From a bacterium HR30 (lineage in GTDB: Bacteria > Desulfobacterota > Binatia > HRBIN30): a DNA stretch of 49,441 nucleotides. A program made the position numbers and the translations under genes. Below are positions 1 to 8,078 of the stretch, piece by piece. Each line of letters starts with the position of its first letter. Position 1 is the stretch's first letter. The notes under the pieces were generated by a model. That model was not told the origin of the DNA. It searched no databases and was given only the letters and a program-made list of their open reading frames with translations. The DNA lies in contig BEIG01000011.1 in the NCBI GenBank assembly GCA_002898795.1, positions 1-49,441 of the forward strand, given 5' to 3'.

Positions 1-946
1 CGGCAGCAACTGCCGCATATCCGAGATTCGATAGAGCCTGGGCAAATCCCAGTACGGTCAAGGCCCTCAACAGACCGACGCGACTGGTATACCAGCCGCC
101 AACGAGCGCCCCGCAAATTGTGGCCAACGCCCCGCCCGTGGTGGAAACCATTCCAATCTCGCCCGGACCCAATCCTCGGTCCACCCAAAACGGTTTAATC
201 ATGGGCCCCATGCTGGCGTCGCCCAGCTTGTAGCTGAGCGCAAACAAGAACAGCACCGATGCCCGTGGCCGGGTAAGCCAACGACCTAACGCACGCGCCC
301 ACTCGCCCGCGCTATCACGAGCCGGCGCCGCGCGTGGGCTGAACCACAGCGTAGCTGCCAAAACGAGGGCACATGCGGCAATGGCCAGGAACACAGTGGG
401 CCAACCCCATGGCGCTACAAGAAGGAGGGAGGCACCACCGATCATCATTAAAGCGACGCGGTAGGCAGCTTGTCGCACGCCATTGGCCATCCCCTCTTCG
501 CCGCGCTTGACGATTTGGATGGAATAAGCGTCGATGGCAATGTCTTGTGTGGCTCCGGCCAAACACACGAGGAACAACGCCGCAAGCCAAGCCGTGGAGG
601 ATTGCCCTGGATCGAGAGCAGCAAGCCACACCAGGGCGAACGCTACCGTGAGGAGACAGGCAGCGATCCATACTTGGTGGTAAGGCACACGGTCGACGAG
701 CGGCGACCAAAGCACCTTGAGACTCCACGGAGTTCCCAGCGCGGATAATAAACCAATGCTGGCAAGGGCCACGCCATGCTGGCGCAGAAACACCGGCACG
801 ACGTCGATGAACACCGCAAGTGGCAAACCGGAGGCGAAGTACAGCACGGCGAGCCAGACCAAGGTGACTCGGGAACCTCGGAACCACTGCCGCCGCTCGT
901 CTGCGAACACCCTCGAACCTGCCTTTCGCTTTCCGGGCCTTCCCAT
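1..946 (-). CDS. AmpG-like MFS permease (3' end cut by window)
   Basis: Inner-membrane major facilitator related to AmpG, the permease that imports anhydro-muropeptides for cell-wall recycling. The reading frame stays open from an ATG at 946 to the window edge, about 315 residues. Visible landmarks are an early helix with LYFASGLPLAVF, the loop LLSALGTPWSLKVLWSPLVDR typical of AmpG, the motif ATQDIAIDAY after two or three helices, and QALSNLGYAAVAA near the cut end. An in-frame ATG at 976 would add ten residues; neither start has a close Shine-Dalgarno sequence. It lies about 300 bases beyond the phosphotransferase gene on the same strand, so co-transcription is uncertain. Substrate is inferred from family only; other AmpG-family members transport unknown solutes. 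Confidence 0.8.
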   Translation of the reverse strand, partial: MGRPGKRKAGSRVFADERRQWFRGSRVTLVWLAVLYFASGLPLAVFIDVVPVFLRQHGVALASIGLLSALGTPWSLKVLWSPLVDRVPYHQVWIAACLLTVAFALVWLAALDPGQSSTAWLAALFLVCLAGATQDIAIDAYSIQIVKRGEEGMANGVRQAAYRVALMMIGGASLLLVAPWGWPTVFLAIAACALVLAATLWFSPRAAPARDSAGEWARALGRWLTRPRASVLFLFALSYKLGDASMGPMIKPFWVDRGLGPGEIGMVSTTGGALATICGALVGGWYTSRVGLLRALTVLGFAQALSNLGYAAVAA

Positions 947-1247
947 AAACGTTGCACCGCTGGGTGCAACGAGCATCAGAATGGTTGCTCTAGCGTGGTC
1001 GCTACTCCTTCCCCACACCTGGCACGGTTTCCGGTAAGCTCCTCGCAACGTAGTGCGGCCGTGCCCGCCTTGGGCATTGGTAAAAGCGGCCCAAGTCCGG
1101 CGTGCTCGCGGCGAATGCGTCTCCGCCGTTCGATCAGCGTCAACGGTACTCCACACCGAGATGGCCTAGGCGAGCCAGGGCCGCGTTGGCCGGCGTCGTT
1201 GTAAGTTCGGCCGGGCGTGGATCGAAAATCGGCTCCTTGCGGGGCAT
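947..1247. other. intergenic, no gene supported
   Basis: About 300 bases between the AmpG-like gene and the phosphotransferase gene, both on minus. Reading frames here are short and show no family signature on either strand. It probably holds the promoter of the permease gene, but I see no clear -35/-10 pair and no tRNA fold. Confidence 0.4.
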
Positions 1248-2387
1248 TTACGGATTTCCACGATCGTCCCGCAGCTTTGCCAAACGCTTCGGCTCGAAAA
1301 CGGAAAAAGCGGCCAAGTCGAGTACGTGCTGAGCGTGTCGCGCGAACATCGTCAGGAACATCTCGTCGCCGCGGGGAGTGCGTTCCACCAGCACGGCGGC
1401 GGCAACAGCCATGACGAGTCCTCCGAAGGAAAAAAACGTATGGTCTTCCGCGCAGCGCAAGAACGACAGGTCCCGCACCCCCCGGCGGCGCAGTCGCTGG
1501 CAGTAAAACTGGAGCAAGTCGCTTTCATAGCGTCGTCGCTGCTGTGGGTCGAAGGCACCACCAATGAAGTACGCCACGTCGGCCAGGGGCGCTCCCCAAG
1601 AGACGGTTTGCCAGTCGACGACCAAGACTCGGTAAGGTGCAGCTCGCTGATGCAAGAAAAGTAGATTGTCCGGGCGAAAGTCGCCGTGGACGAGTGCAAA
1701 CGGTCCGCGAGGCAGTTCGAGCCATTCTGTGACGAGGGGGAGGAATTCTTCGAGCACGCGCACGTGCCGTGCCTCGAGCTGCGCGCTGTAGCGTTGCAAG
1801 AACACCGGAGCGGCGGCCTGCACGAAGCCAGCAATTTGAGCCAGTTGCTCGCTGTTGCGGCGATTGAGCCACTCGAGTTCGCTCAGCGAGGCATGGTTCC
1901 AGGTGGCAGCATGGATGGCAGCCAGTGCGTCCAAGGCGCTGCGGGCTTGCTCCAGAGTGCACGGCACCAACTGGTCGCCCACCTCCGCCGGCGTGACGTC
2001 CTCCAGAACCAAGAGAAAATCTCCGCCCTCCGGATCGAACCCAGCAAAGAAGCATCGGGGTACTGGCAACGGGATGCGCGAGGCAACCTGGCGGTAGAAG
2101 TTCGTTTCGATCTCGTAACTGCGGAGGGCCACGCCGGTAGCTCGGCTCGCCGGATCGCGGGAGGCAAACTTGCACACGAGGCTCGCCGGACCAGTTACGC
2201 GTTTTCCTCCTTCGTAGTCTAACCAAGCTCGCACGTTGAGGCCCATTTGGCCGGTGCCGATGCGCTCGTACCGGAGTGCCCGTACTTGACCAAGATCAGG
2301 GAAAAACGGCTCGAGCACGTGCGTGAGCCATTGGGGATCCAAATCTTCCGGCGAGCGAGGGAAATCGCGGGGGGACACTGGGCTCAT
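1248..2387 (-). CDS. APH/EcKL-type phosphotransferase
   Basis: Protein-kinase-fold small-molecule kinase of the aminoglycoside phosphotransferase / ecdysteroid-kinase-like group, about 379 residues, probably cytoplasmic. The catalytic loop is VHGDFRPDNLLF (HGD with catalytic Asp and downstream Asn) and the metal-binding site is VVDWQ, replacing the DFG motif of protein kinases. The N-lobe has a glycine-rich turn (GTGQMGLN) and VCKFAS with the ATP lysine. The chosen ATG at 2387 overlaps the stop of the upstream beta-glycosidase gene in the ATGA style; a start at 2396 is also open. Translational coupling suggests the two proteins work in one process, possibly phosphorylating a product released by the glycosidase, but the substrate cannot be read from sequence. 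It does not look specific enough to call AmgK or a drug-resistance enzyme. Confidence 0.8.
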   Translation of the reverse strand: MSPVSPRDFPRSPEDLDPQWLTHVLEPFFPDLGQVRALRYERIGTGQMGLNVRAWLDYEGGKRVTGPASLVCKFASRDPASRATGVALRSYEIETNFYRQVASRIPLPVPRCFFAGFDPEGGDFLLVLEDVTPAEVGDQLVPCTLEQARSALDALAAIHAATWNHASLSELEWLNRRNSEQLAQIAGFVQAAAPVFLQRYSAQLEARHVRVLEEFLPLVTEWLELPRGPFALVHGDFRPDNLLFLHQRAAPYRVLVVDWQTVSWGAPLADVAYFIGGAFDPQQRRRYESDLLQFYCQRLRRRGVRDLSFLRCAEDHTFFSFGGLVMAVAAAVLVERTPRGDEMFLTMFARHAQHVLDLAAFSVFEPKRLAKLRDDRGNP

Positions 2388-3658
2388 CCGCTCCAATGCT
2401 GAACGAGTTCGTCGTCAAAGCCTCGTTGTTGGATGACGTCGCGGAAAAAGTACGCGCTAGCACGGGGCTTTCGCTCCAGCGTTTTTCGGTCAACCTCGAT
2501 GAGCCCAAACTTCGGCCCGTAGCCAAAGTTCCACTCGAAATTGTCCATCGCTGACCAATAAAAGTAGCCGCGGACATCAACCCCCTGGCGCCGCACGCGA
2601 TCCACTTCTGCGAGATGGTCGGCAATGAAGCGCACACGCACTCGATCGTCGTCGTGGGCTAAGCCGTTTTCCGTCACCACTACGGGTAAACCAGTGGCGC
2701 CTGCGCGCTCCAGCAGCGGGCCGAATCCTTCGGGGTACACCTCCCAGCCCATGTGGCTGAGGATGCGGTTGAAGTCTGGCAAAGCTGGCCCGCCCGATTC
2801 CCCGTCGTAGCGCACGCGCGAGTAATACTGCACGCCGACAAAGGTAGAGGCTTCGCGCAGCCCTGGGATGGGGACGGGCTCCTTTCCGGGGTAAGAAAAC
2901 ACCCCCGTGCGCAGCGCCTCGAACATCACGCCATTGGTTTCTGCATCGCGCCTTGCGGCTAGGGCGCGGTCGGCTTCGCTCTCCAGGCGCAAAGGCTCGT
3001 GCGCTTGGACTGCTAGCGTGATGCCAATTTGCGGGCTGGTGCGCGCGTGCTCGTGAAGCACTTCGGCCATGCGCGCATGCAGGCGGAAAAAGTTCGTCAG
3101 CACACGCGCTGCGAGCTCGGCATCGAGCAAGCGTGGAGGAAAGTAGCCGAAACGGTAACCCAGTTCCGCGACCACATTCGGCTCGTTGATCGTGCACCAG
3201 TGGGAAACCAAGTCACTGAACTCGCGGGCGAGAAGTTCGGTGTGGCGCACCAAAGCGTCGAGGTTGTCTTCGGTGGTGAAGCCACCGCGCTCGATGAACC
3301 AGCGCGGCGACGTGAAGTGGTGTATAGTGACCCACGGCTCGATGTCGTAGTCGCGCAAGGTGCCCAATACGCGGCGATAGTGCTCGATCACGCTGCGATC
3401 GATTTCACCGGGAGCTGGTTCGATTCGACTCCATTCGAGGGAAAGCCGGTGTGCCGGGTGGCCTAGCTCGCGAAGGAGTTGAAAATCTTCGCGGAAGCGG
3501 CGGTAGTGGTCGCACGCGATTCCCGATGGCTCGATTGCGTTGGTGTCCGGGGCGTGTTCATGCGCCCACCAATCGTTATGTACGTTGTCGCCTTCCACTT
3601 GATGGGCGGCTGTGGCAGACCCGAAAACGAAATTCCGAGGAAATTGGATGCGCGGCAT
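2384..3658 (-). CDS. GH1 beta-glycosidase (beta-glucosidase-like)
   Basis: Retaining glycoside hydrolase of family 1, 424 residues, on the short side for the family (usually about 440-480). Family landmarks are FVFGSATAAHQVEG at residues 11-23, acid/base Glu159 in CTINEPN, nucleophile Glu330 in VVTENG, and the aglycone/sugar-binding DNFEWNFGYGPKFGL near the end. There is no signal peptide, so it acts in the cytoplasm on imported glycosides. A good ribosome site (AAGGAG, eight bases upstream) fixes the ATG at 3658. The next gene, a phosphotransferase, overlaps its stop by four bases. Exact sugar specificity (glucoside, galactoside, fucoside) cannot be told from the sequence. Confidence 0.92.
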   Translation of the reverse strand: MPRIQFPRNFVFGSATAAHQVEGDNVHNDWWAHEHAPDTNAIEPSGIACDHYRRFREDFQLLRELGHPAHRLSLEWSRIEPAPGEIDRSVIEHYRRVLGTLRDYDIEPWVTIHHFTSPRWFIERGGFTTEDNLDALVRHTELLAREFSDLVSHWCTINEPNVVAELGYRFGYFPPRLLDAELAARVLTNFFRLHARMAEVLHEHARTSPQIGITLAVQAHEPLRLESEADRALAARRDAETNGVMFEALRTGVFSYPGKEPVPIPGLREASTFVGVQYYSRVRYDGESGGPALPDFNRILSHMGWEVYPEGFGPLLERAGATGLPVVVTENGLAHDDDRVRVRFIADHLAEVDRVRRQGVDVRGYFYWSAMDNFEWNFGYGPKFGLIEVDRKTLERKPRASAYFFRDVIQQRGFDDELVQHWSG

Positions 3659-3685
3659 GTCTTTTAACTCCTTGCTTTGGTGGCA

Positions 3686-4615
3686 ATGTCAAGTGTGGGG
3701 CGAGCGAGCAGCATAGCGCACCGTTGGCGAACAAGGCGGAGCGCTTGTTTACGGGCGCGGTGCGAGTGGGTAGTGGCGACCACGTTGCTGGCGGCCACGC
3801 TCACGGGCGCCGGGCTGCCGCGGCAGGCGTGGGCTACATCTCAGCCCAGCCCCGGTTGCCACGCGAGAGAGGGACCCCGAGTGGAGCAACGGGGCGTGGA
3901 GCGAGAACTAGTCGTCGATGGCCAGCGCCGCAGGTACATCCTCGACGTGCCGGCGGCAGCTCTCACGCGCCGGCCCGCGCCTCTCTTGTTGGACTTTCAC
4001 GGTTTCCAGCACAGTGCAGCGGGTGTATGGCGTGTCTCCGAGTTCAAGCGTCTCGGTGCCGAGAAAGGGTTCGTTACGGTTTACCCGCAAGGACTTCCGG
4101 TCAACTTGCTCGGACGACAAGGGGATGGTTGGGAAATATTTACGGTGGTTCGTAACCGCGATCTTCGGCTGGTGGAGGAGTTAATCCGCGATGTGAGCGA
4201 AGAGTACTGCATTGACCTGCGACGCGTGTATGCGACCGGTTTTTCCAACGGCGGCTTCCTCACTCACCTTCTAGCCTGCCACATGGCAGACCGGATTGCC
4301 GGGATCGCCCCAGTAGGTGCTGGAATGGTGGATGTGCCCTGCAAACCCGCGGCACCGGTTGCTGTGATCATTCATCACGGTGTGCGCGATGAACGAGTGG
4401 GCATCGAGCGGGCAAAGGCTTTGGGCGACCGTTGGCGTGCCCTCAATCGCTGTGGTCCAGGTGAGGAAAAGCGGGCCGATGGTTGCGTTGTCGCTCAGAA
4501 CTGCGTGGCTGGGGGCCAGGTGGTGTTTTGCGAGGCTGATCTTGGCCATCACTGGCCTGCAGGGGCTGCGGACCGTATTTGGGAGTTTTTCGAGGGACAT
4601 GCGCGTCGCCCGTAG
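3686..4615 (+). CDS. secreted PHB-depolymerase/feruloyl-esterase-like hydrolase
   Basis: Alpha/beta hydrolase of the LpqC / polyhydroxybutyrate-depolymerase-like esterase group, 309 residues. An N-terminal basic stretch and hydrophobic helix ending near QAWA look like a signal peptide. The oxyanion region is LLLDFHGF, the nucleophile elbow is ATGFSNGG (Ser in G-x-S-x-G) and a late GHHWPAG supplies the likely catalytic His. Six or more cysteines in the mature part fit an extracytoplasmic, disulfide-bonded enzyme. The frame is open from a TTG at 3677, but the ATG at 3686 is the more natural start. It is divergent from the GH1 gene across a very short gap, so both promoters must overlap the two 5' ends. 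The natural ester substrate is unknown. Confidence 0.85.
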   Translation: MSSVGRASSIAHRWRTRRSACLRARCEWVVATTLLAATLTGAGLPRQAWATSQPSPGCHAREGPRVEQRGVERELVVDGQRRRYILDVPAAALTRRPAPLLLDFHGFQHSAAGVWRVSEFKRLGAEKGFVTVYPQGLPVNLLGRQGDGWEIFTVVRNRDLRLVEELIRDVSEEYCIDLRRVYATGFSNGGFLTHLLACHMADRIAGIAPVGAGMVDVPCKPAAPVAVIIHHGVRDERVGIERAKALGDRWRALNRCGPGEEKRADGCVVAQNCVAGGQVVFCEADLGHHWPAGAADRIWEFFEGHARRP

Positions 4616-4863
4616 TGGTCGTATTCTCGGCCCACCCCCACCAGGGTGGGCCAATGCGGAAGCCTTTCCGCCCTGCATCTCGCACACCGTGCCCCGGTAA
4701 ACACGGCCAATCTCCCCGGTCGCTGGGACCGTCGTCGGTAGACGTACGGGGGCGCTGATTTTGCCCGTGCTTGGGATGCACAACGGCGCGTTCGAGAAGA
4801 CGGGGGAAGTCCCGTTTGCAAGTGAGCCAAAAGTTGGCAAAGTGAAGCCTACGGGAAACTTCC
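4616..4863. other. intergenic before nadC with a 9-bp hairpin
   Basis: No gene supported. A perfect stem at 4629-4637 and 4644-4652 (GGCCCACCC / GGGTGGGCC, loop of six) sits 13 bases after the esterase stop. It lacks a T tract, so it may act as a pause or weak terminator. The rest, up to the nadC start, contains the presumed promoter of the cofactor operon; I see no convincing consensus boxes. Confidence 0.4.
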
Positions 4864-5700
4864 ATGAATGCGGCCGAGCGATTGCACCTGCGAGAACTTG
4901 TGTCCCGAGCTTTGCAGGAGGATTGGGGAAGTGGGGACCTGACTTCGGCACTGACCGTGTCGCCCGGGCGAGAAGGAAAAGCACGGATCCGGGCAAAAGC
5001 CCATGGCGTGCTTGCTGGGTCTGCCGCCGTACCGCTCGCGGCCGCATGCGTCGAGAACGTGCAGGTTTTGAACCTGCTTCCCGATGGCAGCGAGTTGGAA
5101 CCGGGGTGCGTCCTAGCCGAATTGGAGGGAGCCGCCCTAGGGTTGCTCGCCATCGAACGGGTGATGCTGAATATCCTGCAGCACCTGAGCGGGGTGGCGA
5201 CACTGACTCGCCGTTACGTCAACGCGATTGCCGGTACGCGGGCGCGGATTGTCGATACGCGGAAAACCATCCCGGGCTTGCGCCTATTGCAAAAATATGC
5301 GGTGCGCGTGGGGGGTGGATACAACCACCGCTTTGATTTGAGCGACGGCATTTTGATCAAGAACAACCACATCACCGCCGCTGGTGGCGTTCGCGCTGCG
5401 GTGCAAGCTGCGAGGCAACGCGGCCCACACACGCTGCGAGTCGAGGTGGAATGCCGGACGCTGTCGGAGGTGGACGAGGCGCTGGCAGCAGGGGCAGAGG
5501 CCATCCTGTTGGACAACATGGACGTTGAAACCTTGCGGCGTGCGGTCGAGCGCGTGGCTGGAAGAGCCCTGACGGAAGCGTCGGGCGGGGTCAATCTGGA
5601 GACCGTTCGTGCCATTGCGGAAACCGGCGTGGATTTGATTTCCGTTGGAGCCCTCACGCATTCGGCTCCGGCGGTGGATATGCACATGGTGCTGGAGTGA
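4864..5700 (+). CDS. nadC: nicotinate-nucleotide pyrophosphorylase (quinolinate phosphoribosyltransferase)
   Basis: Converts quinolinate and PRPP to nicotinate mononucleotide, CO2 and PPi in de novo NAD synthesis; cytoplasmic. At 278 residues it has normal length. The N-terminal half carries LREDWGSGDLTS-type sequence (here ALQEDWGSGDLTS), the mid part IDTRKTIPGLRLLQKYAVRVGGG-type active-site loop with conserved Arg, Lys and Arg, then NHRFDLSDGILIKNNH. The C-terminal barrel has VEVECRTLSEVDEAL, ILLDNM, EASGGVNLETV and DLISVGALTHSAPAVDM, all standard family positions. No nadA or nadB lies in the window. The TGA stop overlaps the ATG of birA by one base, opening a tightly packed six-gene operon. 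Confidence 0.97.
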   Translation: MNAAERLHLRELVSRALQEDWGSGDLTSALTVSPGREGKARIRAKAHGVLAGSAAVPLAAACVENVQVLNLLPDGSELEPGCVLAELEGAALGLLAIERVMLNILQHLSGVATLTRRYVNAIAGTRARIVDTRKTIPGLRLLQKYAVRVGGGYNHRFDLSDGILIKNNHITAAGGVRAAVQAARQRGPHTLRVEVECRTLSEVDEALAAGAEAILLDNMDVETLRRAVERVAGRALTEASGGVNLETVRAIAETGVDLISVGALTHSAPAVDMHMVLE

Positions 5701-6524
5701 TGCGCGATCCGGTTCGACGCCCGCTCGATGTAGCCCGCTTAGAAAGTTTTCTGCGCGGTGCCCCTTTGGGGCTGCCCCTCCATTACCGTGCGGTCACCGA
5801 GTCGACCAATGACGATGCCGCGCACCTCGGCCGGGAGGGTGCTCCCGAAGGCACAACGGTCATTGCCGATGCCCAAACCCATGGGCGGGGGCGCCGAGGA
5901 CGCTCGTGGGTATCGCCCGCGAACGTGAACGTTTACGTCTCTGTCTTGTTGCGGCCGCCAATCGAACCCGAACGTTGCCCGCAAATCGGTCTTGCCGCTG
6001 GTTTGGCCGCAGTGAATGCAATTCGCACGCTTCTCCCGGCTGCTCAGCTCAAGTGGCCCAACGACGTGTTGGTGCGAGGCCGTAAACTGTGTGGCATTCT
6101 CGCAGAAATGAGTGCGCGCGAAGGTCGGGTGTTGGATTTCGTCGTTGTGGGCATCGGGGTTAACGTCAACGCCGATCAGGCTGACTTTCCTCCTGAGCTT
6201 GCCGGCCTTGCTACCAGTATGCGGATCGAGCTGGGCGAGCCTATCGACCGCGAAGCGTTTGTTGCCGCATTGCTTCGGGAGTTAAGCAGGGAATACCATG
6301 AGTTTCTGGCCAGCGGCTTCGGCCAACTTCGACAGCGCTGGGAGCAGGCGTGTGGCACGATCGGCCAAGTGGTCGAGGTCGAGACGGAAACAGGACGATT
6401 TTCCGGAAGGGCCTTAGGGCTCGACGCACACGGCTGCTTGCGCGTGGCCCGCGATGACGGGAGCGAAGCGGAGGTCATGAGCGGTGACGTCCGATTACGA
6501 GAGTCGGCCTCTGCTCTGCATTGA
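5700..6524 (+). CDS. birA: biotin--[acetyl-CoA-carboxylase] ligase
   Basis: Activates biotin with ATP and attaches it to the BCCP lysine of biotin-dependent carboxylases. The 274-residue protein starts directly with the catalytic domain and lacks the N-terminal winged-helix of E. coli BirA, so it is a class I ligase with no repressor function. Diagnostic motifs are STNDDA (start of catalytic core), the biotinyl-AMP loop GRGRRGRSWVSP, LKWPNDVL, and GIGVNVN. The C-terminal SH3-like cap ends with GDVRLRES. I chose ATG 5700, overlapping the nadC stop, over GTG 5697. Its end overlaps the start of the first coaX by 41 bases, an unusually long overlap. Confidence 0.96.
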   Translation: MRDPVRRPLDVARLESFLRGAPLGLPLHYRAVTESTNDDAAHLGREGAPEGTTVIADAQTHGRGRRGRSWVSPANVNVYVSVLLRPPIEPERCPQIGLAAGLAAVNAIRTLLPAAQLKWPNDVLVRGRKLCGILAEMSAREGRVLDFVVVGIGVNVNADQADFPPELAGLATSMRIELGEPIDREAFVAALLRELSREYHEFLASGFGQLRQRWEQACGTIGQVVEVETETGRFSGRALGLDAHGCLRVARDDGSEAEVMSGDVRLRESASALH

Positions 6525-7293
6525 CGTAGGAAACACGCACGTGGTGCTTGGGTTATGGTCTGGCACCACGTGGCTGCGGCGTTGGCGGCTGAAGACGAAC
6601 CCACGGGCCACCGCCGACGAATACGCAGTGTATTTGGATGCATTGCTACAGGACGAGTCGTGTTCTGACCTGCACGGCGTAGCAATTGCTTCGGTCGTTC
6701 CGGCGGTGACGGCGACACTGGGCCAATGGGCCACCCGTTACCTCGACATCGAGCCGGCTGTGCTTGGTCCGGAAGATGTGGGCCTCGAGCGGATCCGCTA
6801 CGACGAACCCTACCAGCTTGGCACCGACCGGCTGGCGAACGCGGTTGCCGCTTACGCGCGAATTGGAGGAGCTGTTTTGGTCGTGGATTGCGGCACCGCG
6901 ACAAAATTCGAGTTCGTCGACCAGCAGGGCGTTTACTGGGGCGGTGCGATCGCGCCTGGCCTCGGGATTGCGAGCGATGCCCTGTTCTCGCGCACTGCCC
7001 GCCTTTACCGTGTGCCGCTGGCGGTGCCGACACACGTGATCGGACGTAACACCGCGCAGGCCTTGCAGGTGGGGCTGCTGTACGGTCATGCCGCACTGAT
7101 CGACGGAATGATCCAACGCATGCGCGCTGAGAGTGGAATTCCGGCACCGGTGATCGCCACGGGAGGTTTCGCCGGTTTGGTCGCACCCCTGTGTCGGCGG
7201 GTAGACGAAGTCGTCGACTCCCTCACCCTCGACGGGATCCGCTTGATCTTTACCATGCGACAAGAAAGAAAAAGAGGATCGACTGAACCATGA
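6484..7293 (+). CDS. coaX: type III pantothenate kinase, first copy (diverged pantothenate loop)
   Basis: Type III pantothenate kinases phosphorylate pantothenate, the first step of CoA synthesis, and act as dimers with substrates bound near the interface. This 269-residue copy keeps the ATP-phosphate motifs IDVGNT (residues 13-18) and DCGTAT (135-140), the catalytic-region GTDR (113-116, where GADR is usual), and the YWGGAIAPGL loop. However, the loop that normally reads GPGxxTG is here LGPEDVGLERI, so the pantothenate-binding loop looks altered, and Lys follows GTAT where a small or hydroxyl residue is usual. The start is a GTG at 6484 inside the birA end. Its stop overlaps the second coaX in ATGA fashion. 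Confidence 0.85.
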   Translation: MTSDYESRPLLCIDVGNTHVVLGLWSGTTWLRRWRLKTNPRATADEYAVYLDALLQDESCSDLHGVAIASVVPAVTATLGQWATRYLDIEPAVLGPEDVGLERIRYDEPYQLGTDRLANAVAAYARIGGAVLVVDCGTATKFEFVDQQGVYWGGAIAPGLGIASDALFSRTARLYRVPLAVPTHVIGRNTAQALQVGLLYGHAALIDGMIQRMRAESGIPAPVIATGGFAGLVAPLCRRVDEVVDSLTLDGIRLIFTMRQERKRGSTEP

Positions 7294-8069
7294 GCCATCG
7301 CTGGTTCCTCGCCATCGACGTGAGCAATACGCAGACTGCTGTAGGGGCATTCGAGGGCGAGGTGTTGCGCGACCACTGGTTGTTGCAAACTGACCCAGGG
7401 CGTACTGCGGACGAATATGCGGTGCTCTTGCAAAGCCTTTTGCGCCGCGCGGGAAGTCCGTCGATCTCTGCGGTTGCCGTCGCTTCGTCGGTACCGGCGA
7501 TGCTCCCGATCGTGGAGATGCTGGCGCGCAAGGTGCTTCACTGCGAGCCACTGATTGTTGGTCCGGGCGTGCGCACGGGAATGCCCATCTTGTACGACAA
7601 GCCCCAGGAGGTCGGGGCCGATCGCATTGTCAATGCTATTGCCGCTTATGCACGCACGCACCGCACCACGATCGTGGTGGATCTCAGCACTGCAACCATT
7701 TTCGATTTTATTTCCGCACGAGGGGAGTATGTGGGGGGAGTCATTGCTCCTGGCCTGGGCATTGCCAGCGATGCACTGTTCGAAAGAACTGCGCGCTTAT
7801 TCCGGGTTGAGCTCCGGCGCCCGAAACACGTTATTGGGCGGAATACGGTGCACGCCATCCAATCGGGCTTGGTTTACGGCTATGTGGCGTTGGTGGATGG
7901 TATCGTGGAGCGAATGCAGCAAGAGGCACGGGAGAAGGCGTATGTCCTGGCCACGGGTACGTACGCTGAACTCATCGCTCCGGAATCGGCCACCATCGAT
8001 GAGGTGGACCCGTTTTTGACCCTCAAAGGACTTCGCTTGCTCTACGAACGCAACAAAGAGAAAGGATGA
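7290..8069 (+). CDS. coaX: type III pantothenate kinase, second copy (altered ATP motifs)
   Basis: Tandem paralogue of the preceding gene, 259 residues, colinear with canonical CoaX to the very end (VDPFLTLKGLRLLYERN). It retains the usual substrate loop IVGPGVRTG (residues 89-97) and VGADR (108-112). The two glycine motifs that hold ATP phosphates are changed in the same way: DVSNT instead of DxGNT (10-14), and DLSTAT instead of DxGTAT (131-136). The retained and lost motifs are the mirror image of the first copy. Overlap of start and first-copy stop by four bases suggests coupled, equimolar translation. It may be an active kinase with unusual kinetics, or a half of an obligate heterodimer. 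Confidence 0.85.
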   Translation: MSHRWFLAIDVSNTQTAVGAFEGEVLRDHWLLQTDPGRTADEYAVLLQSLLRRAGSPSISAVAVASSVPAMLPIVEMLARKVLHCEPLIVGPGVRTGMPILYDKPQEVGADRIVNAIAAYARTHRTTIVVDLSTATIFDFISARGEYVGGVIAPGLGIASDALFERTARLFRVELRRPKHVIGRNTVHAIQSGLVYGYVALVDGIVERMQQEAREKAYVLATGTYAELIAPESATIDEVDPFLTLKGLRLLYERNKEKG

Positions 8070-8078
8070 GGTAGGCCC

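Noticed and set aside
4629-4652. 9-base hairpin after the esterase gene as a terminator
   Set aside because: The stem is good but no T tract follows, so I do not call it a rho-independent terminator.
4271-5203. 310-codon minus-strand frame opposite the esterase and nadC genes
   Set aside because: It overlaps two genes with clear family motifs on plus, has Pro/Arg/Ser-rich sequence and no recognisable domain.
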